A stretch of DNA of 18,344 bases from an uncultured Actinomycetes bacterium (GTDB lineage Bacteria > Actinomycetota > Actinomycetes > Nanopelagicales > Nanopelagicaceae), in the NCBI GenBank assembly GCA_903852955.1, contig CAINSH010000086.1, positions 1 through 18,344 of the forward strand, read 5' to 3'. Below the pieces are notes generated by a model that was not told where the DNA came from, searched no databases, and was given only the letters and a program-made list of their open reading frames with translations. Every line of letters begins with the position of its first letter. Positions within the stretch are counted from its first letter, which is position 1. Shown in pieces: positions 17,266-18,344 of this stretch. The position numbers and the translations under genes were made by a program.

Positions 17266-18344
17266 TTAAAGGCTCCCGAGCGCTAAATCATGCAGATTTC
17301 TGCGGGCGCTTTCTAGTGCCACCAACTGGGCAAATGCGGCGTTATATTCAATTTCATTTTCAACGGGATTGAGTCGCTGCAACGAGGATTTTAGCTCTGC
17401 GATCGAACGTGAAATCGCCACTTCGCGCAACCTTGCAACAATGGATTCAACATAGGCAGCGGTAGGTTTTCCATCTGCCCGAATTGGTTCGACAGTTAAC
17501 TCTGTAAAGAGCGCTTTAATCTTTTCATCTGAAATCGAATCCAAAGAAATCTCAGGTGACTCATCTATCGTCTTTTGCATTTGACGATATGCCGGATGTG
17601 TAAATGCGCCAGATTCGATATCGCTCCATAATGTATTGGTAAATAAAGCGGGCTCTTGTAATCGGGCTTTCAAAACTTCACGTTCAAGAATTAGGCGGGC
17701 CTCATTTGGATCTGGACGCCAATTGCTATTTTCCTCTTGGGTGGTTTCATTAGGTTCAATCATTCTTGGTGCAGCTTTCACTCCGGCAGAAACTGCCTTA
17801 GAAACAATTTCTACCTCCGTACCAAGCCAGCCGGCAAGTAAACGTGTGTATTCGGGCCTTAGAGACTTGTCACGAATTTGTGCAACAAGTGGGGCTGTGG
17901 CATTTAATGCATTGACTCGACCTTCGGCGGAATCTAATTTGTGATGGGCAAGTTCGGCGCGTATAGCAAATTCAAAAAGTGGCACACGTCGTGCAATCAA
18001 ATCGCGCAATGCTAGATCGCCTTTTTGTTGACGTAAATCGCACGGATCTAATCCATCAGGTTCGACGGCTACGAAGGTTTGAGTTACAAATTTCTGATCT
18101 TCATTAAATGCACGTAAGGCAGCTTTTTGACCGGCAGCATCCCCATCAAAAGTAAAGATAACTTCGCCTCTAAAAGAATCATCATCCATCAGTAATCGGC
18201 GCAAAATGCGAATGTGGTCAGCGCCAAATGCAGTTCCACACGTTGCAACTGCGGTCGTGATTCCAGCTAACTGGGCAGCCATTACATCCGTATAACCCTC
18301 AACAATCACAGCCTGGCGCTTCTTTGCAATCTCTTTCTTCGCCG
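17266..18344 (-). CDS. dnaG: DNA primase DnaG, C-terminal part (start outside window)
   Basis: The gene runs off the right edge. The frame stays open to 18344, where it reads AKKEIAKKRQA before VIVEGYTDVM, so the GTG at 18309 is an internal Val and not the start. About 359 residues are visible. The TOPRIM core is present: VEGYTDVMA with the metal-binding Glu, then TFDGDAAGQKAALRAF with the DxD pair. The zinc-finger domain and N-terminal part of the polymerase core lie outside. The remainder is the rest of the core and a C-terminal helicase-binding region, rich in Glu and Arg (about 17266-17750), which is usually poorly conserved. DnaG makes RNA primers at the replication fork. It ends 59 bases before tRNA-Asn on the same strand, with no clear hairpin between. 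Confidence 0.95.
   Translation of the reverse strand, partial: AKKEIAKKRQAVIVEGYTDVMAAQLAGITTAVATCGTAFGADHIRILRRLLMDDDSFRGEVIFTFDGDAAGQKAALRAFNEDQKFVTQTFVAVEPDGLDPCDLRQQKGDLALRDLIARRVPLFEFAIRAELAHHKLDSAEGRVNALNATAPLVAQIRDKSLRPEYTRLLAGWLGTEVEIVSKAVSAGVKAAPRMIEPNETTQEENSNWRPDPNEARLILEREVLKARLQEPALFTNTLWSDIESGAFTHPAYRQMQKTIDESPEISLDSISDEKIKALFTELTVEPIRADGKPTAAYVESIVARLREVAISRSIAELKSSLQRLNPVENEIEYNAAFAQLVALESARRNLHDLALGSL

Noticed and set aside
18307..18309. GTG at 18309 as the start of dnaG
   Set aside because: The frame continues without a stop to the window edge with conserved DnaG sequence, and the zinc-finger domain would be missing.

Overview
The window looks like a compact piece of a streamlined, AT-rich actinobacterial chromosome. 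The GlpK, GalT, NnrD and small ACT-domain proteins read as actinobacterial, but the base composition is well below that of most actinobacteria. Gaps between genes are tiny and every one is under 120 bases. Several starts have a -10 box so close that the transcript must be leaderless. A secreted protein ends in a Cys/Lys tail of a kind I associate with freshwater acI actinobacteria (Nanopelagicales, Planktophila/Nanopelagicus). That placement is an inference from content and style; I could not run a database search.

Layout. Positions 1-88 hold the tail of a cold-shock protein, followed by a strong bidirectional terminator (105-141) shared with a convergent secreted M23 peptidase (136-726, minus). 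A CAT-anticodon tRNA lies at 793-866. A secreted protein of unknown function (964-1623) abuts katG tail to tail (1625-3805, minus). Divergent from katG is nnrD (NAD(P)H-hydrate repair). It is followed by an orphan REC-LuxR regulator, a small protein resembling the C-terminal domain of the polymerase III tau subunit, and a secreted GH25 muramidase whose ATG overlaps that small gene's stop.

The central block, 7390-15952, is catabolic: glpD<>glpK (divergent), then aga<>galT-galE-galK (divergent). Together these six genes convert glycerol to dihydroxyacetone phosphate, and alpha-galactosides to galactose and on to glucose-1-phosphate. The two divergent control regions share the identical 10-mer GGTAGAGTAA, whose core TAGAGTA can act as a -10 box on both strands. 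I suggest the six genes form one unit for alpha-galactosyl-glycerols (floridoside or isofloridoside type, or galactolipid headgroups). This is a hypothesis: no transporter or regulator for it is in the window.

The right end holds, on the minus strand, the C-terminal two thirds or so of dnaG (running off the edge), tRNA-Asn(GTT), a membrane protein that fuses a DoxD/DoxX-like four-helix domain to an exported Rieske [2Fe-2S] domain, and a small ACT-domain protein overlapping the end of galK.

No mobile element, CRISPR array, rRNA or phage gene is visible. All four tail-to-tail gene pairs after the first terminator overlap or are one base apart.
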